DNA from: UBA5429 sp942493315
GTDB taxonomy: Bacteria; Bacteroidota; Bacteroidia; Bacteroidales; WCHB1-69
NCBI GenBank assembly: GCA_942493315.1
Contig: OW818690.1
Location: forward strand, 3,162,001-3,226,000
Direction: 5' to 3'
DNA length: 64,000 nt
This document shows, in pieces, positions 50,700-59,281 of the stretch; position 1 is the first letter of the stretch; the number at the start of each line of letters is the position of its first letter. Below the pieces are notes generated by a model. That model was not told where the DNA came from and searched no databases. It saw only the letters and a list, made by a program, of their open reading frames with translations. Made by a program: the position numbers and the translations under genes.

Positions 50700-51433
50700 T
50701 TTTTGAGGAAAATTCAATTGAGTACTTATCTGCATTTTCACCAATTAGATGTGATACTCATTTTAAATATAACATAAAACTTGCCGATAAGTTTTTTTCC
50801 AATGATAAAATTAATTGGGTTTCATTAGGTTCAGTTTTGGACAAAGTTCAAAATGGAATGAATGTTACTACTGATTTTTACTCAATGGAAGAAACAGATT
50901 TATTGTATTTATCCGTATCACAAATTAAGGAATATGGTCTTATTGAAAAAAATCAAAACTATTTAACTGAAGAGACAAAGGATTTAAATTCATTCTTTGA
51001 ATTAGAAAAAAATATGGTCTTAATCACTAGGTCTGGGACTATTGGAGTAGCACTTTCAACAAATCATCCTTCATTTTTTTTTGATGATAAAACGTATGTA
51101 GCATCTGGTTTTGTAATTGTTTCTACAATAAAAGATAGTTTCTCAGCTAATGTTATTGCAAATTATGTTAACCTTTTTGATGTACAAAAATATTTAACAG
51201 CTATGGCTGCTGGTGCCTGCCAAAAGAATATTGCACAACCGACAATTAAAAATCTACCCATTCCTGAAATATTACTAACTAGCAAAGATCAATTTGAATC
51301 TTATTTCAATGAATATGAATCTAAAAGTATTGAAATATTAATGAATATCGACAAATTTGAAACCCAATTAACTGAATTGAAATCTGATATTTCAAGTTCT
51401 ATAAAAAACAAAATAAATGAATATTATAAGTGA
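50690..51433 (+). CDS. Single-TRD specificity subunit
   Basis: 247 residues. One target-recognition domain: NWVSLGSVLDKVQNGMNV, LLYLSVSQI, KNMVLITRSGTIGVAL, VASGFVIVS, MAAGACQKNIAQPTIKNLPI (all HsdS hallmarks), then one coiled-coil spacer (about 210-247). Full HsdS has two TRDs, so this half subunit must dimerise and should read a symmetric split site. Overlaps the RM gene by 10 bases. Confidence 0.85.
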   Translation: MAIIFEENSIEYLSAFSPIRCDTHFKYNIKLADKFFSNDKINWVSLGSVLDKVQNGMNVTTDFYSMEETDLLYLSVSQIKEYGLIEKNQNYLTEETKDLNSFFELEKNMVLITRSGTIGVALSTNHPSFFFDDKTYVASGFVIVSTIKDSFSANVIANYVNLFDVQKYLTAMAAGACQKNIAQPTIKNLPIPEILLTSKDQFESYFNEYESKSIEILMNIDKFETQLTELKSDISSSIKNKINEYYK

Positions 51434-51453
51434 GTTTACACTTAATTGTTGTT

Positions 51454-51603
51454 TTATTTGATTTTTTCTTTCTCAATCTCAGCAATCAATAGTTTAAGTC
51501 CTTTCCGGAACTGATCTTGTATTGAAATACCCTTTTTTTCTTTTATTTCGGATATCTTGTTATTCATATCCTCATCATAGATTTGAATTAAGTAAGCTTT
51601 CAT
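51454..51603 (-). CDS. Small ribbon-helix-helix-like regulator
   Basis: 49 residues from the ATG at 51603 (MKAYLIQIYDED). A short strand, then two helices (MNNKISEIKEKKGISIQDQF and RKGLKLLIAEIEKE) fit the ribbon-helix-helix fold. The only minus-strand gene right of the switch, with its own TATATTTG box upstream, so it could be on in the lysogen. It lies between the restriction-modification and structural genes and might control either. Confidence 0.55.
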   Translation of the reverse strand: MKAYLIQIYDEDMNNKISEIKEKKGISIQDQFRKGLKLLIAEIEKEKIK

Positions 51604-51648
51604 AAATGGTGTATGTATATTGGTTAAGGATATTTTCAAATTGATGTG

Positions 51649-51656
51649 CAAATATA
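51649..51656 (-). promoter_or_regulatory. Promoter -7 box of the RHH-like gene
   Basis: On the minus strand TATATTTG, 46 bases upstream of the start at 51603. Confidence 0.5.
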
Positions 51657-51747
51657 TGAAAATTATTTAATTAACCAGTTCTTTACGTAATGTATTTTTG
51701 ATATATATCAAAACTGAAAAATCGTGTTTTCACTTTTATATCCGAAT

Positions 51748-51755
51748 TATTTTTG
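51748..51755 (+). promoter_or_regulatory. Promoter -7 box of the head genes
   Basis: TATTTTTG, 19-26 bases before the portal start. About 90 bases separate it from the divergent RHH-like promoter, so one protein could control both. Confidence 0.5.
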
Positions 51756-51773
51756 TGATATAAATGAAAAGTG

Positions 51774-53201
51774 ATGCAAATCCAAGTTAACGACTATTTT
51801 TTTCAAATCGGTAAGAAACCAAAATCATTGAATCCCGAGAATCTTACAACAAAGTCAATGGACCTTGTTAGAGATGATAAAGGAGCAGTTGCCGGAGCAA
51901 TTCCAACATATTCTCTTGGCAGTATTGACAAGTATGTTGATTTAGTTTTTCAAAACAACCACCGGCTACAAAATTTGGTTTTCATATATGAAAACATTCC
52001 AGAGATTCAGTTTCCGATCAATTATCTTACAAGTAGGATCATAAACGGTAAGTTTACAGTAAAGAGATGGGACAATGATACAGTTGTTTGGTCTGAAACT
52101 GCAACTTCACCAAAGGATAAGATTGTTGGTGAAAAAATGAAAAAGTTTTTCTCAAATCCAAATCCACTCCAAACATTCAAGGAACTTGTAAAACAGTATT
52201 TCACTTTCAAATTTTTGGTTGGAGATGCTTTCATTTATGCTGCAGGGCTTCCGATCAGTAAACAGCTATTTGAAGTTTGTGATAACTTTTGGGTATTACC
52301 TGCACAATCTATTGAGATAGACTATGGTACCACTCCAGTTTTGTTTTGGAGTAAAAGAGATTATAATGTAATCCGAAAATTCAAACTTAATTCCGGTTAT
52401 GGCCGTGGAGAGTTTGATCCAAAATTGGTTTTACATTGTAAGGATTTTGAATCTCTTGAAATTGGAAGTAATTACTTTTATGGGAAGAGTAGACTGACTG
52501 CTCACAAATACCCGGTTGCGAATCTTTGTGCCGTCTATGAAGCACGAAATGTGATCTACACCAAACGTGGTGCAATTGGAGCAATTGTTAATGAGAAAAA
52601 GGATGCAGATACATTCATCCCATTAACAGATCCAGAGAAAAAGGATATCCGGGATGAATTCAACTCCACTTATGGCTTGGAACAAAAGAAAGATCCTGTT
52701 GCTATTATTGATGTACCTGTAAAGTATATCAATTTTGCTATGTCAATTCAGGACTTACAACCATTTGAAGAAACCCTTGCTGACGCTTCTGTTATTGCCG
52801 GTGCATACAATATCGATTCAGTATTGATCCCACGTAAGGACCAATCCACATTCAATAATCTTAAGGAAGCAGAAGCAAAAGTTTACACATCCACTATCAT
52901 TCCAGAAGCAGTTGACTTCTGTGAAAAGTTATCTCAATTTTTAGGATTGAACGAATTTGGATATTACATTGATGTATGCTATGATCATGTTGAAGTATTG
53001 GCAGATGCATTGATCAAAAAGGAAACTGCAAAGAGATCCATTACAGAGAGATGTAAGGTTGAGTTCAATGCAGGGATCATTTCAATTAATGACTGGCGTG
53101 CAGCATTAGGAAAAGAGAGAATTGAAAATACAATTTTCAACAAAACTTTACTTGAGATGACAGATACAGAAGTACAATTTATCAAAACAAAAATTCAATA
53201 G
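51774..53201 (+). CDS. Phage portal protein
   Basis: 475 residues from the ATG at 51774 (a GTG lies one codon upstream). HK97-type portal features: LQNLVFIYENIPEIQFPINY (in part), FFSNPNPLQTFKELVKQYF, GDAFIYAAG, VLHCKDFE, YGKSRLTA, and the C-terminal helical crown with NLKEAEAKVYTSTIIPEAVDF. Forms the dodecameric vertex for DNA entry. Size and place between terminase and protease fit. Confidence 0.88.
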   Translation: MQIQVNDYFFQIGKKPKSLNPENLTTKSMDLVRDDKGAVAGAIPTYSLGSIDKYVDLVFQNNHRLQNLVFIYENIPEIQFPINYLTSRIINGKFTVKRWDNDTVVWSETATSPKDKIVGEKMKKFFSNPNPLQTFKELVKQYFTFKFLVGDAFIYAAGLPISKQLFEVCDNFWVLPAQSIEIDYGTTPVLFWSKRDYNVIRKFKLNSGYGRGEFDPKLVLHCKDFESLEIGSNYFYGKSRLTAHKYPVANLCAVYEARNVIYTKRGAIGAIVNEKKDADTFIPLTDPEKKDIRDEFNSTYGLEQKKDPVAIIDVPVKYINFAMSIQDLQPFEETLADASVIAGAYNIDSVLIPRKDQSTFNNLKEAEAKVYTSTIIPEAVDFCEKLSQFLGLNEFGYYIDVCYDHVEVLADALIKKETAKRSITERCKVEFNAGIISINDWRAALGKERIENTIFNKTLLEMTDTEVQFIKTKIQ

Positions 53202-53203
53202 AA

Positions 53204-54202
53204 ATGGAACTAATTGTTAAAACAAAATCCAATGAAGTTAATGATGCAGGAGTAGTAACTATTGCTGTCAACGCAATTGGAAACTTAGATTCTCATAAAG
53301 AGATCTCCGCTTCCGGATCATTTGATAAAACATTGGTAGAAAATTTCAAGAGAACTAGGCATTTCTTAAATCATGACAAGAATATCTTAATAGGTTGTCC
53401 TTTGGAAGGAAAAGAAGAGAATAAACTGATTGTGATGAAATCCGAAATGAATTTGGATATTGAAAAAGGTAAGGATGTGTATTCATTTTATAAGTTATAC
53501 CAAAAGAATGGAATGACACTTGAACACTCAATTGGAGCTCAAAAATTAAAAGTTGACAAGGTAGATCCTCGGTTAGTTCTTGAATGGAGAATGTGGGAGT
53601 TTTCCACTCTATACGATTGGGCTTCAAATCCAAACACCCCCCTACTCGATCTTAAACAATTACAATTCAAGAATGATCCTCAAAAATCCATTTCATTTTT
53701 AAAGGATGCTTTAAAGTTGAAATTTTCAGATACAATTTTAGAAACTTATGAAAATTATTTAGTTATGATTGAAAAAGCAATTTCAGGAAAGGAAGTTGAA
53801 CTCGTTACATGTAGTTGTGGTTTGACTTTTGATTATAATTCAGTGCATGAACACACTTTAGAAGAAGAAGTATTACAGATTGCAAGAGAAGCAATCAATT
53901 GGAGTACTTATAAAATTGTTCAAAGTGAAGTTGAAAAACTTACACCGGATCTTCAAAACCAAATCCAGGATATTTTACATACTGCAACTTTGACTAAAAA
54001 GTCAATCAATGACCTAACATCTTTTGTAAGATGTCCAAATTGTTACAACAGATTATACAAAAACGATACTATCAATATCAATACAATTGAACAAAAATCC
54101 ATGATCGTGAAGCCGTCAGCAGACACTTCAGCAGAAAGCCGCCCTGAGGGCACTTTGACTGTAAAAAATCTAGGAGGTTTGTTCGGAATCAATCAAAATT
54201 AA
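53204..54202 (+). CDS. HK97-type prohead protease with C-terminal extension
   Basis: 332 residues. Protease domain (about 1-155): NLDSHKEISASGSFDKTL, HFLNHDKN (His), LEHSIGAQ (nucleophile Ser), EWRMWEFSTL (acidic residue). The last 170 residues are an extension with CSCG and CPNC pairs, a likely zinc ribbon, and a helical part that may act as scaffold. It processes the capsid protein encoded next. Confidence 0.85.
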   Translation: MELIVKTKSNEVNDAGVVTIAVNAIGNLDSHKEISASGSFDKTLVENFKRTRHFLNHDKNILIGCPLEGKEENKLIVMKSEMNLDIEKGKDVYSFYKLYQKNGMTLEHSIGAQKLKVDKVDPRLVLEWRMWEFSTLYDWASNPNTPLLDLKQLQFKNDPQKSISFLKDALKLKFSDTILETYENYLVMIEKAISGKEVELVTCSCGLTFDYNSVHEHTLEEEVLQIAREAINWSTYKIVQSEVEKLTPDLQNQIQDILHTATLTKKSINDLTSFVRCPNCYNRLYKNDTININTIEQKSMIVKPSADTSAESRPEGTLTVKNLGGLFGINQN

Positions 54203-54221
54203 TAACTAACAAAAGAAGACA

Positions 54222-56105
54222 ATGAAAAAGAACATTCAAAGATTTCTCAGGGAAAGTAAACAAAACTCCCTACTTGGGCAAAAACGTAGATTCCAAACCA
54301 AAATAATGTTGTTTGGATTAATGATTTTTGCTTTCACTATGACAATGGTAATGTTGTCAGATGCAGCCCCTATCCAAAAAGCAGCTACTATGGCCATTGT
54401 GCCATTTGCAGGTGTAGATCTTACGTTGAAAGCCAAAAAAGTTGAAGAAATGACAGAGGAAGAAAAAGTGGTTTATGGTACTATTCAAAAACAAATCAGT
54501 GATTCAATCTCACTATTTTTGAAAGGATATGATCCAGAAGCAATTGATCTAAAATTAAAAAATCTGCAGGAAGGGCTTGAAAAGGATGATCACCCTATGA
54601 CCAAAAAGATGAAAGAAGCTATTGACCTCGTAGAAAAGTCAAGAGAGACAATTCAACAATTGGCTATGGAAGTGTCTGAACTTAAGAATAAAAACAACGG
54701 ATTTTCATTTGAAGAATCAGAAATTGAAAAATCCTTTAAATCTGCATTTGATTCTGAAAGATACCAATCATTTTCAAATGGTACTGCCGGTAAAGCATCC
54801 GGGCAATTTGAGATATGTTTGAAAAATAGAAACATGATTCAAAAAGGTATGTCGATTGGATCAAATCACACCGGTACCGTAATGACTGCATTCCAATCAG
54901 ATGTAGTTGTAAATGAAATTCCAATGCGTAGATTAAATTTACGTGATTTTATGACTGTAACAGATGCAAGTTCTGAAGAGTTCACCTCTTATTATTTCCT
55001 TATCGTATATGATATTGATAGAGCCGCTATTGCCCTCTCCGAAAATGGATCACTTCCAGAAGGAAGCTTCAAAACCAAAGAAGGCCATGCTGAAACTAAA
55101 AGAATCGGTTGGCATATTACTATCTCTAAAAGGATGTTGAGAAAAATCTCAATCATTCAAAAACGTTTACTACAGTTATTGCCAAACGGCATGGATCGTG
55201 CAGAAAACTTCCAATTATTATATGGAGATTCTACTGGAACAAACTTCCAAGGGATTACTCAAGTATGTAAAACAGAGAGTGTTTTAACCGGAAATGTTTA
55301 TGCTGTTACAGATGCTGGACAAGTTACAAAAATTGAATCTTCAAATGGTGGAGCTGCGACTATGGTTACACTTGCAAAAGGTTACTCAAAAATTGAAACC
55401 GGTATGAAAATTATTTTCAGTGGCTTCCAAACTTGTACAGCTTTAAATAGTACTGATGGATTCATTGTAACTGTTGTAAATGACCATACCCTAATTGTGC
55501 CATGTGCTTATACTGCTGAAACTGCTGCTTCAGTACTTGCTAATGCAAAATTTACCGTTAAGAATATGTGGGGTAAATTTATTGTTGATGCAAATGAAGG
55601 AGATGCATTAAGAGCTACAGTAAGTTTCTTGAACTTTGATCAATACATGCCAAATCTCATTTGTATGAATTCAATTGAGGTATGTTCTTTGATGTCTATG
55701 AAAGACTACAATGGTAGAAATATGGCATCTGAATACATCAAAGTTGTAAATGGTATTCCATACTTAGACGGCCTTATTCCAATTGCAACTTTTGATTGTA
55801 TTCCAAAAGGAAAAGCGATCATTGGTGACTTTATGAATGCTTGCGAATTGTTTGATACCCAAAAAGGTATTTTAGAATTTGCAGAAGATGTAAACACCAA
55901 ACTTGCCAATCAAATTGTTGCATTAATTCAAGAAGAAGTAATCTTCGCAATCACTTGCCCAGATGCATTCCTTTATATTGATATTGAAAACACCAGACAG
56001 GCAATCACAACCGCAGGTGGTAACGATAAATCTGTAAAAGTAAGTATCGTTTCTCCATTAACCGAAGCTGGTGCCGTTCTTATGGACGTTCCTGCAGGTG
56101 CTTAA
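54222..56105 (+). CDS. HK97-fold major capsid protein with N-terminal scaffold region
   Basis: 627 residues. N-terminal 160 residues: basic start, a hydrophobic segment at about 28-46 (IMLFGLMIFAFTMTMVML), then a charged coiled-coil delta/scaffold region. The capsid domain starts near 175 and contains VVNEIPMRRLNLRDFMTV, SEEFTSYYFLIVYD, LPEGSFKTKEG, GWHITISKRML, LLYGDSTGTNFQGI and, near the end, IVALIQEEVIFAITCPDAF. An insert at about 355-455 is rich in Gly, Thr and Val and probably forms a surface beta domain. Confidence 0.85.
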   Translation: MKKNIQRFLRESKQNSLLGQKRRFQTKIMLFGLMIFAFTMTMVMLSDAAPIQKAATMAIVPFAGVDLTLKAKKVEEMTEEEKVVYGTIQKQISDSISLFLKGYDPEAIDLKLKNLQEGLEKDDHPMTKKMKEAIDLVEKSRETIQQLAMEVSELKNKNNGFSFEESEIEKSFKSAFDSERYQSFSNGTAGKASGQFEICLKNRNMIQKGMSIGSNHTGTVMTAFQSDVVVNEIPMRRLNLRDFMTVTDASSEEFTSYYFLIVYDIDRAAIALSENGSLPEGSFKTKEGHAETKRIGWHITISKRMLRKISIIQKRLLQLLPNGMDRAENFQLLYGDSTGTNFQGITQVCKTESVLTGNVYAVTDAGQVTKIESSNGGAATMVTLAKGYSKIETGMKIIFSGFQTCTALNSTDGFIVTVVNDHTLIVPCAYTAETAASVLANAKFTVKNMWGKFIVDANEGDALRATVSFLNFDQYMPNLICMNSIEVCSLMSMKDYNGRNMASEYIKVVNGIPYLDGLIPIATFDCIPKGKAIIGDFMNACELFDTQKGILEFAEDVNTKLANQIVALIQEEVIFAITCPDAFLYIDIENTRQAITTAGGNDKSVKVSIVSPLTEAGAVLMDVPAGA

Positions 56106-56116
56106 TATTTTGAAGT

Positions 56117-56377
56117 ATGGCACGTAAAAACAAAACCAACAATCAACAGGGAGGGAAACCCCCTGTTGATTCTTCAAAAAAAGGAAGAAAAAATAAACTT
56201 CAAACCAACTCTCCAGAAAGAAAAATTTTAGATGTGAAAGATGGTGAAGTTGCCGTAATCTCTGTTAGAAGATTTGAGCTTGATGGAAAGCCATTTCTTC
56301 CTTTACGCAGATATTCCTTTAAAGAAGAAACTGCTTTATTGCTTGCTTCAGAAAACAAGGTTAGAATTTGTAAATAG
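56117..56377 (+). CDS. Small basic protein next to the capsid gene
   Basis: 86 residues. Lys/Asn/Gln-rich tail (1-35), then VAVISVRRFELDGKPFLPLR and a short helix. Position suggests a head decoration or head-completion protein, not otherwise supported. Confidence 0.6.
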   Translation: MARKNKTNNQQGGKPPVDSSKKGRKNKLQTNSPERKILDVKDGEVAVISVRRFELDGKPFLPLRRYSFKEETALLLASENKVRICK

Positions 56378-56383
56378 CAATCC

Positions 56384-56842
56384 ATGGCCAATATTGTAGA
56401 ACTCGTAGATTTTAAGTGTGAAGCATCCATTCCCGGTATGTTTCCTTCTGCCGGTACTGTTGCACCAAACAATACAATCATTCAGGAAAAAGTAAAGGAG
56501 TACCGAGATAAGTATGAAAAGAGATTTCTTGAATACTTTTTTGCATTGGATCCAGAAAGCAAAGATACATTTCTCTCCAATTCAAGTGAAGTAGAAAAAC
56601 TCAAACCTGCTATTGTAAACTACATTGCATATTACTATTTGAGGAACGATACCGTTGCGAATACACCTATTGGTGCAGTGATCAAACAAGGAGAGAATGG
56701 ACGTAAAACAAACAATTCACCTAGACTTTGTAAATTGTTCAATGAGGCAGTTAAAATCACCAGAGATACCTACATATCATATTTTAAAAAAGAGTGTCCT
56801 ATAAACGAAATTTTCAAACCAATTAACGAATTTAATCTGTAA
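56384..56842 (+). CDS. Head-tail connector-like protein
   Basis: 152 residues, helical; PAIVNYIAYYYLRNDTVANT, GAVIKQGENG and CKLFNEAVKIT resemble a family found at this place in Bacteroidota siphophages (adaptor or completion protein). Assigned by position and resemblance. Confidence 0.6.
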   Translation: MANIVELVDFKCEASIPGMFPSAGTVAPNNTIIQEKVKEYRDKYEKRFLEYFFALDPESKDTFLSNSSEVEKLKPAIVNYIAYYYLRNDTVANTPIGAVIKQGENGRKTNNSPRLCKLFNEAVKITRDTYISYFKKECPINEIFKPINEFNL

Positions 56843-56847
56843 CCTAT

Positions 56848-57354
56848 ATGTTGTTATCTGCAATTGATATTATCAAAATGTGTGTTGAAATAACAGATTA
56901 TAAACTTCTGGAGAAGTTTGATAAGTCTGTTGCTTTTATCCATTTTGAAAGTGGGTATTCCAATACCATTATCAATTCAATTACACAGTTGGCGAATGGA
57001 ATGGATCCATATCCGATTATTGCAGTTTTCACTGAAGGATTAAAAGAAACCTATTCAAAAGGGAACTCATTTATAGAATTTAATGTTCCAAAAATTTCTA
57101 TTGCAATCCGGACTGTTGATGATTTAACCGAATCTCAAAGATTGGAGACAAGCTTCAAAGAAACTTTATATCCAATATTTGAAGAGTTTTCCAAACAGTT
57201 GAAAAAGATCAATTTTTCTTATGATCTGCAAATTACAAAATCAGATATTCCTTATTATAATGAAAGTAATGGTACAGCAAACACCTTCAATGACAAATTG
57301 GATGGAATCGTTATCAAGGACTTAAAAATGAAAGTTTCATTAAAACATTGTTAG
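56848..57354 (+). CDS. Neck or tail-completion protein, unknown family
   Basis: 168 residues. Mixed alpha/beta with PYPIIAVFTEGLKETYSKGN and PKISIAIRTVDDLTESQRLE; the size and place between connector and major tail protein fit a tail terminator. Not recognised by family. Confidence 0.55.
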   Translation: MLLSAIDIIKMCVEITDYKLLEKFDKSVAFIHFESGYSNTIINSITQLANGMDPYPIIAVFTEGLKETYSKGNSFIEFNVPKISIAIRTVDDLTESQRLETSFKETLYPIFEEFSKQLKKINFSYDLQITKSDIPYYNESNGTANTFNDKLDGIVIKDLKMKVSLKHC

Positions 57355-57356
57355 TC

Positions 57357-57617
57357 ATGGCAAAACAAATTCAAACCCCTAAACAAAAAAATAGTACACC
57401 AGTTAAAACCGAAAGTACACCAGTTGGCGGTGTTAGTACACCAGTTAATATCCAAACTCCTGAAACTCCAAAAGAGTTGCATTACACCAGAATGGAGACT
57501 GCAAAAGTCAAAGTTCAATACACTATACTCTCTTCTCGAAATGGAGAAACTGATGAATTAGACTATGGTTTAGCTAAGGTATACGAAAAACAAGGAAAAG
57601 TAAAAATCATTAATTAA
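57357..57617 (+). CDS. Small protein with STPV repeats
   Basis: 86 residues from the ATG at 57357, just after the previous stop. Residues 13-33 are three 7-residue repeats, STPVKTE-STPVGGV-STPVNIQ. The remainder (LHYTRMETAKVKVQYTILSS) looks beta-rich. Role in the neck or tail unknown. Confidence 0.6.
   Translation: MAKQIQTPKQKNSTPVKTESTPVGGVSTPVNIQTPETPKELHYTRMETAKVKVQYTILSSRNGETDELDYGLAKVYEKQGKVKIIN
57393..57446 (+). repeat. Three 21-base tandem repeats
   Basis: AGTACACCAGTT occurs at 57393, 57414 and 57435, exactly 21 bases apart; the other 9 bases of each unit differ. In frame, it adds 7 residues per copy and could change length by slippage. Confidence 0.85.
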
Positions 57618-57633
57618 CCCAATAAAACAAAAA

Positions 57634-58521
57634 ATGAATAATTGTAACGTTAAAACCAAAAACACAGCATCAAGTAGATGCAAATTTGACTGGGGATTGT
57701 TTGCAAGAACAGTATTAACCCCTCGTGATAAATTCTTCACCGGATTAGATTCCAATAACCAACCCATTACCTTTGATGAATGGCTGTTGAAAGGGATCCA
57801 TGCCAAACTTAAAAAAGATCGTTTTTTCCCAATGCCATTATTTTCTGATGTGGCAAATAATTCAGAAGAAACCAAACCATGGACTAATGGCTATGGCCAA
57901 AAATATTATATCATGGAGGGAAACAAAGGAATGACTCAATCTTACAATCAAGACTATTGTTTGAGTAACCGTTTAGCTTCATTTAACGATGGAATGGCTC
58001 GTAGAGTATTGGTTTTTGACCAGAAAGGTATTTGTTGGTTAGTAGAGAAAGCAAATGGGAAACAAGGATATGAAGCAACCATATTCTGTACTGGTGCCGG
58101 TATTAATTCTCCAAGTGATATTGTTGAACCTAAAATTGAATACTCATTCAAACACCCATCAGAGTTTGTAAATAAAATCCCTATGGAGACTGAATTAGAT
58201 ATTACCGATTTAGAAGGATTGGAGGATATTGAAATGGTTGTAGTAGTTGGAGAAACCAATACTGAAATCACTTTCAGATCCGGTTGTGGAAGCTATGATG
58301 TAACTTCTGAAATGGCAGCAATTGGTGGTAAAAAACCTTGTTGGACCATTGATGGAGTAGAAATTGGCACTGCCCCAACTTATGCAGATGGGAAGTTCAC
58401 CATTGTAAATACTGCACTCACTACAAATAAAGTATTGAACATTGCAACTCCAGATGTACTTTATTCCAATGGCGTTTCATTTAAGGAATGTTCTGTAGGT
58501 GTGAAGATCGTATTACCTTAA
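57634..58521 (+). CDS. Probable major tail protein
   Basis: 295 residues. N-terminal part with KFDWGLFARTVLTPRDKFF, middle part with MTQSYNQDYCLSNRLASFND, C-terminal beta-rich 100 residues (about 190-295) that look Ig-like (ITDLEGLEDIEMVVVVGET). Its place between neck proteins and tape measure, and the terminator directly behind it, fit a highly expressed tail tube gene. Confidence 0.65.
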   Translation: MNNCNVKTKNTASSRCKFDWGLFARTVLTPRDKFFTGLDSNNQPITFDEWLLKGIHAKLKKDRFFPMPLFSDVANNSEETKPWTNGYGQKYYIMEGNKGMTQSYNQDYCLSNRLASFNDGMARRVLVFDQKGICWLVEKANGKQGYEATIFCTGAGINSPSDIVEPKIEYSFKHPSEFVNKIPMETELDITDLEGLEDIEMVVVVGETNTEITFRSGCGSYDVTSEMAAIGGKKPCWTIDGVEIGTAPTYADGKFTIVNTALTTNKVLNIATPDVLYSNGVSFKECSVGVKIVLP

Positions 58522-58539
58522 TCAAAATTTAGTTAAAAC

Positions 58540-58574
58540 AAAAGGGCGGATGGTTGGTAATTATTCGCCCTTTT
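58540..58574 (+). terminator. Terminator after the major tail gene
   Basis: Perfect 9-bp stem AAAAGGGCG/CGCCCTTTT (58540-58548 with 58566-58574), 17-base loop, T-tract at the 3' side. Confidence 0.8.
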
Positions 58575-58581
58575 ATATTTG
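58574..58581 (+). promoter_or_regulatory. Promoter -7 box fused to the terminator, near-leaderless
   Basis: TATATTTG begins on the last T of the terminator stem and ends five bases before the ATG at 58587, predicting a transcript that starts at or next to the start codon. Confidence 0.55.
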
Positions 58582-58586
58582 CATAT

Positions 58587-59099
58587 ATGACAATAAGAGA
58601 AGCATTAAATAGAGTAATCGGTTTTGTGGAAGAGATGCCAACAATAGTTGAGCAGATCGGAGATGAATTGTCTTCTGAAATTGTTATTATGAATCAGGAA
58701 CAGCTTTCTAAAGGGATCACTTCAGATGGCAAAAAGATTGGAGATAAACCTCCATACAATCACCCCGGCTACTTTGAAGGACACAAAGAACATAGAGAAG
58801 AAATGGGACTTCAAACAAACCATATTGATCTAAAAATGACTGGCACATTTTACGAATCTCTAATTCCTGAATTCAGAGGACCATATTTTAAAGTGATCAG
58901 TAAAGATGACGAAAGTAAAGTTTATGCTTTGATGTATGGAGGAGAATCAGGAGACTTCTCTATTTGTGGTTGTAAATCTGTCAGGGATGGAGGTTTTGGA
59001 GAGGAGATCCTCGGATTGACAGATGAAAACTCATCAGAGATTGAAAGTAAAGGAACAGAAAAATTTATTCAAAAATTTAAAGAAAAAACCGGATTCTAA
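58587..59099 (+). CDS. Minor tail/virion morphogenesis-type protein
   Basis: 170 residues from the ATG at 58587; the longer frame begins inside the terminator. NQEQLSKGITSDGKKIGDKP and MGLQTNHIDLKMTGTFYESL (given in part) resemble a family of tail-completion proteins in Bacteroidota phages. Contains CGC near the middle. Confidence 0.6.
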   Translation: MTIREALNRVIGFVEEMPTIVEQIGDELSSEIVIMNQEQLSKGITSDGKKIGDKPPYNHPGYFEGHKEHREEMGLQTNHIDLKMTGTFYESLIPEFRGPYFKVISKDDESKVYALMYGGESGDFSICGCKSVRDGGFGEEILGLTDENSSEIESKGTEKFIQKFKEKTGF

Positions 59100-59281
59100 T
59101 GTCGTGTAAAGATGAAAATAAAAAAAGAAAAACCTATGAAAATATGCTTAGGCTTGCAGAGATTTGCAAAGAAATGTCAAACAACAATTTTGTTGTTTAC
59201 ATGGTTGAAGAAAATGTATTTGACTTCTGTAGAAAAGAGGAATACAATCCAACAAAAGGAGTTAAAATCATTGATGTATAA
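59099..59281 (+). CDS. Small protein between tail genes
   Basis: 60 residues; start overlaps the previous stop by one base, end overlaps the next start by 8 bases. Basic N-terminus, then YENMLRLAEICKEMSNNNFV. Unknown. Confidence 0.5.
   Translation: MSCKDENKKRKTYENMLRLAEICKEMSNNNFVVYMVEENVFDFCRKEEYNPTKGVKIIDV

Noticed and set aside
59112..59273. Possible programmed frameshift joining the 60-residue gene to the next one, as in tail chaperones
   Set aside because: The shift needed would be +1, no standard slippery heptamer is visible in the overlap, and the upstream gene is too short for a G-type chaperone. An ATG at 59274 explains the second gene.
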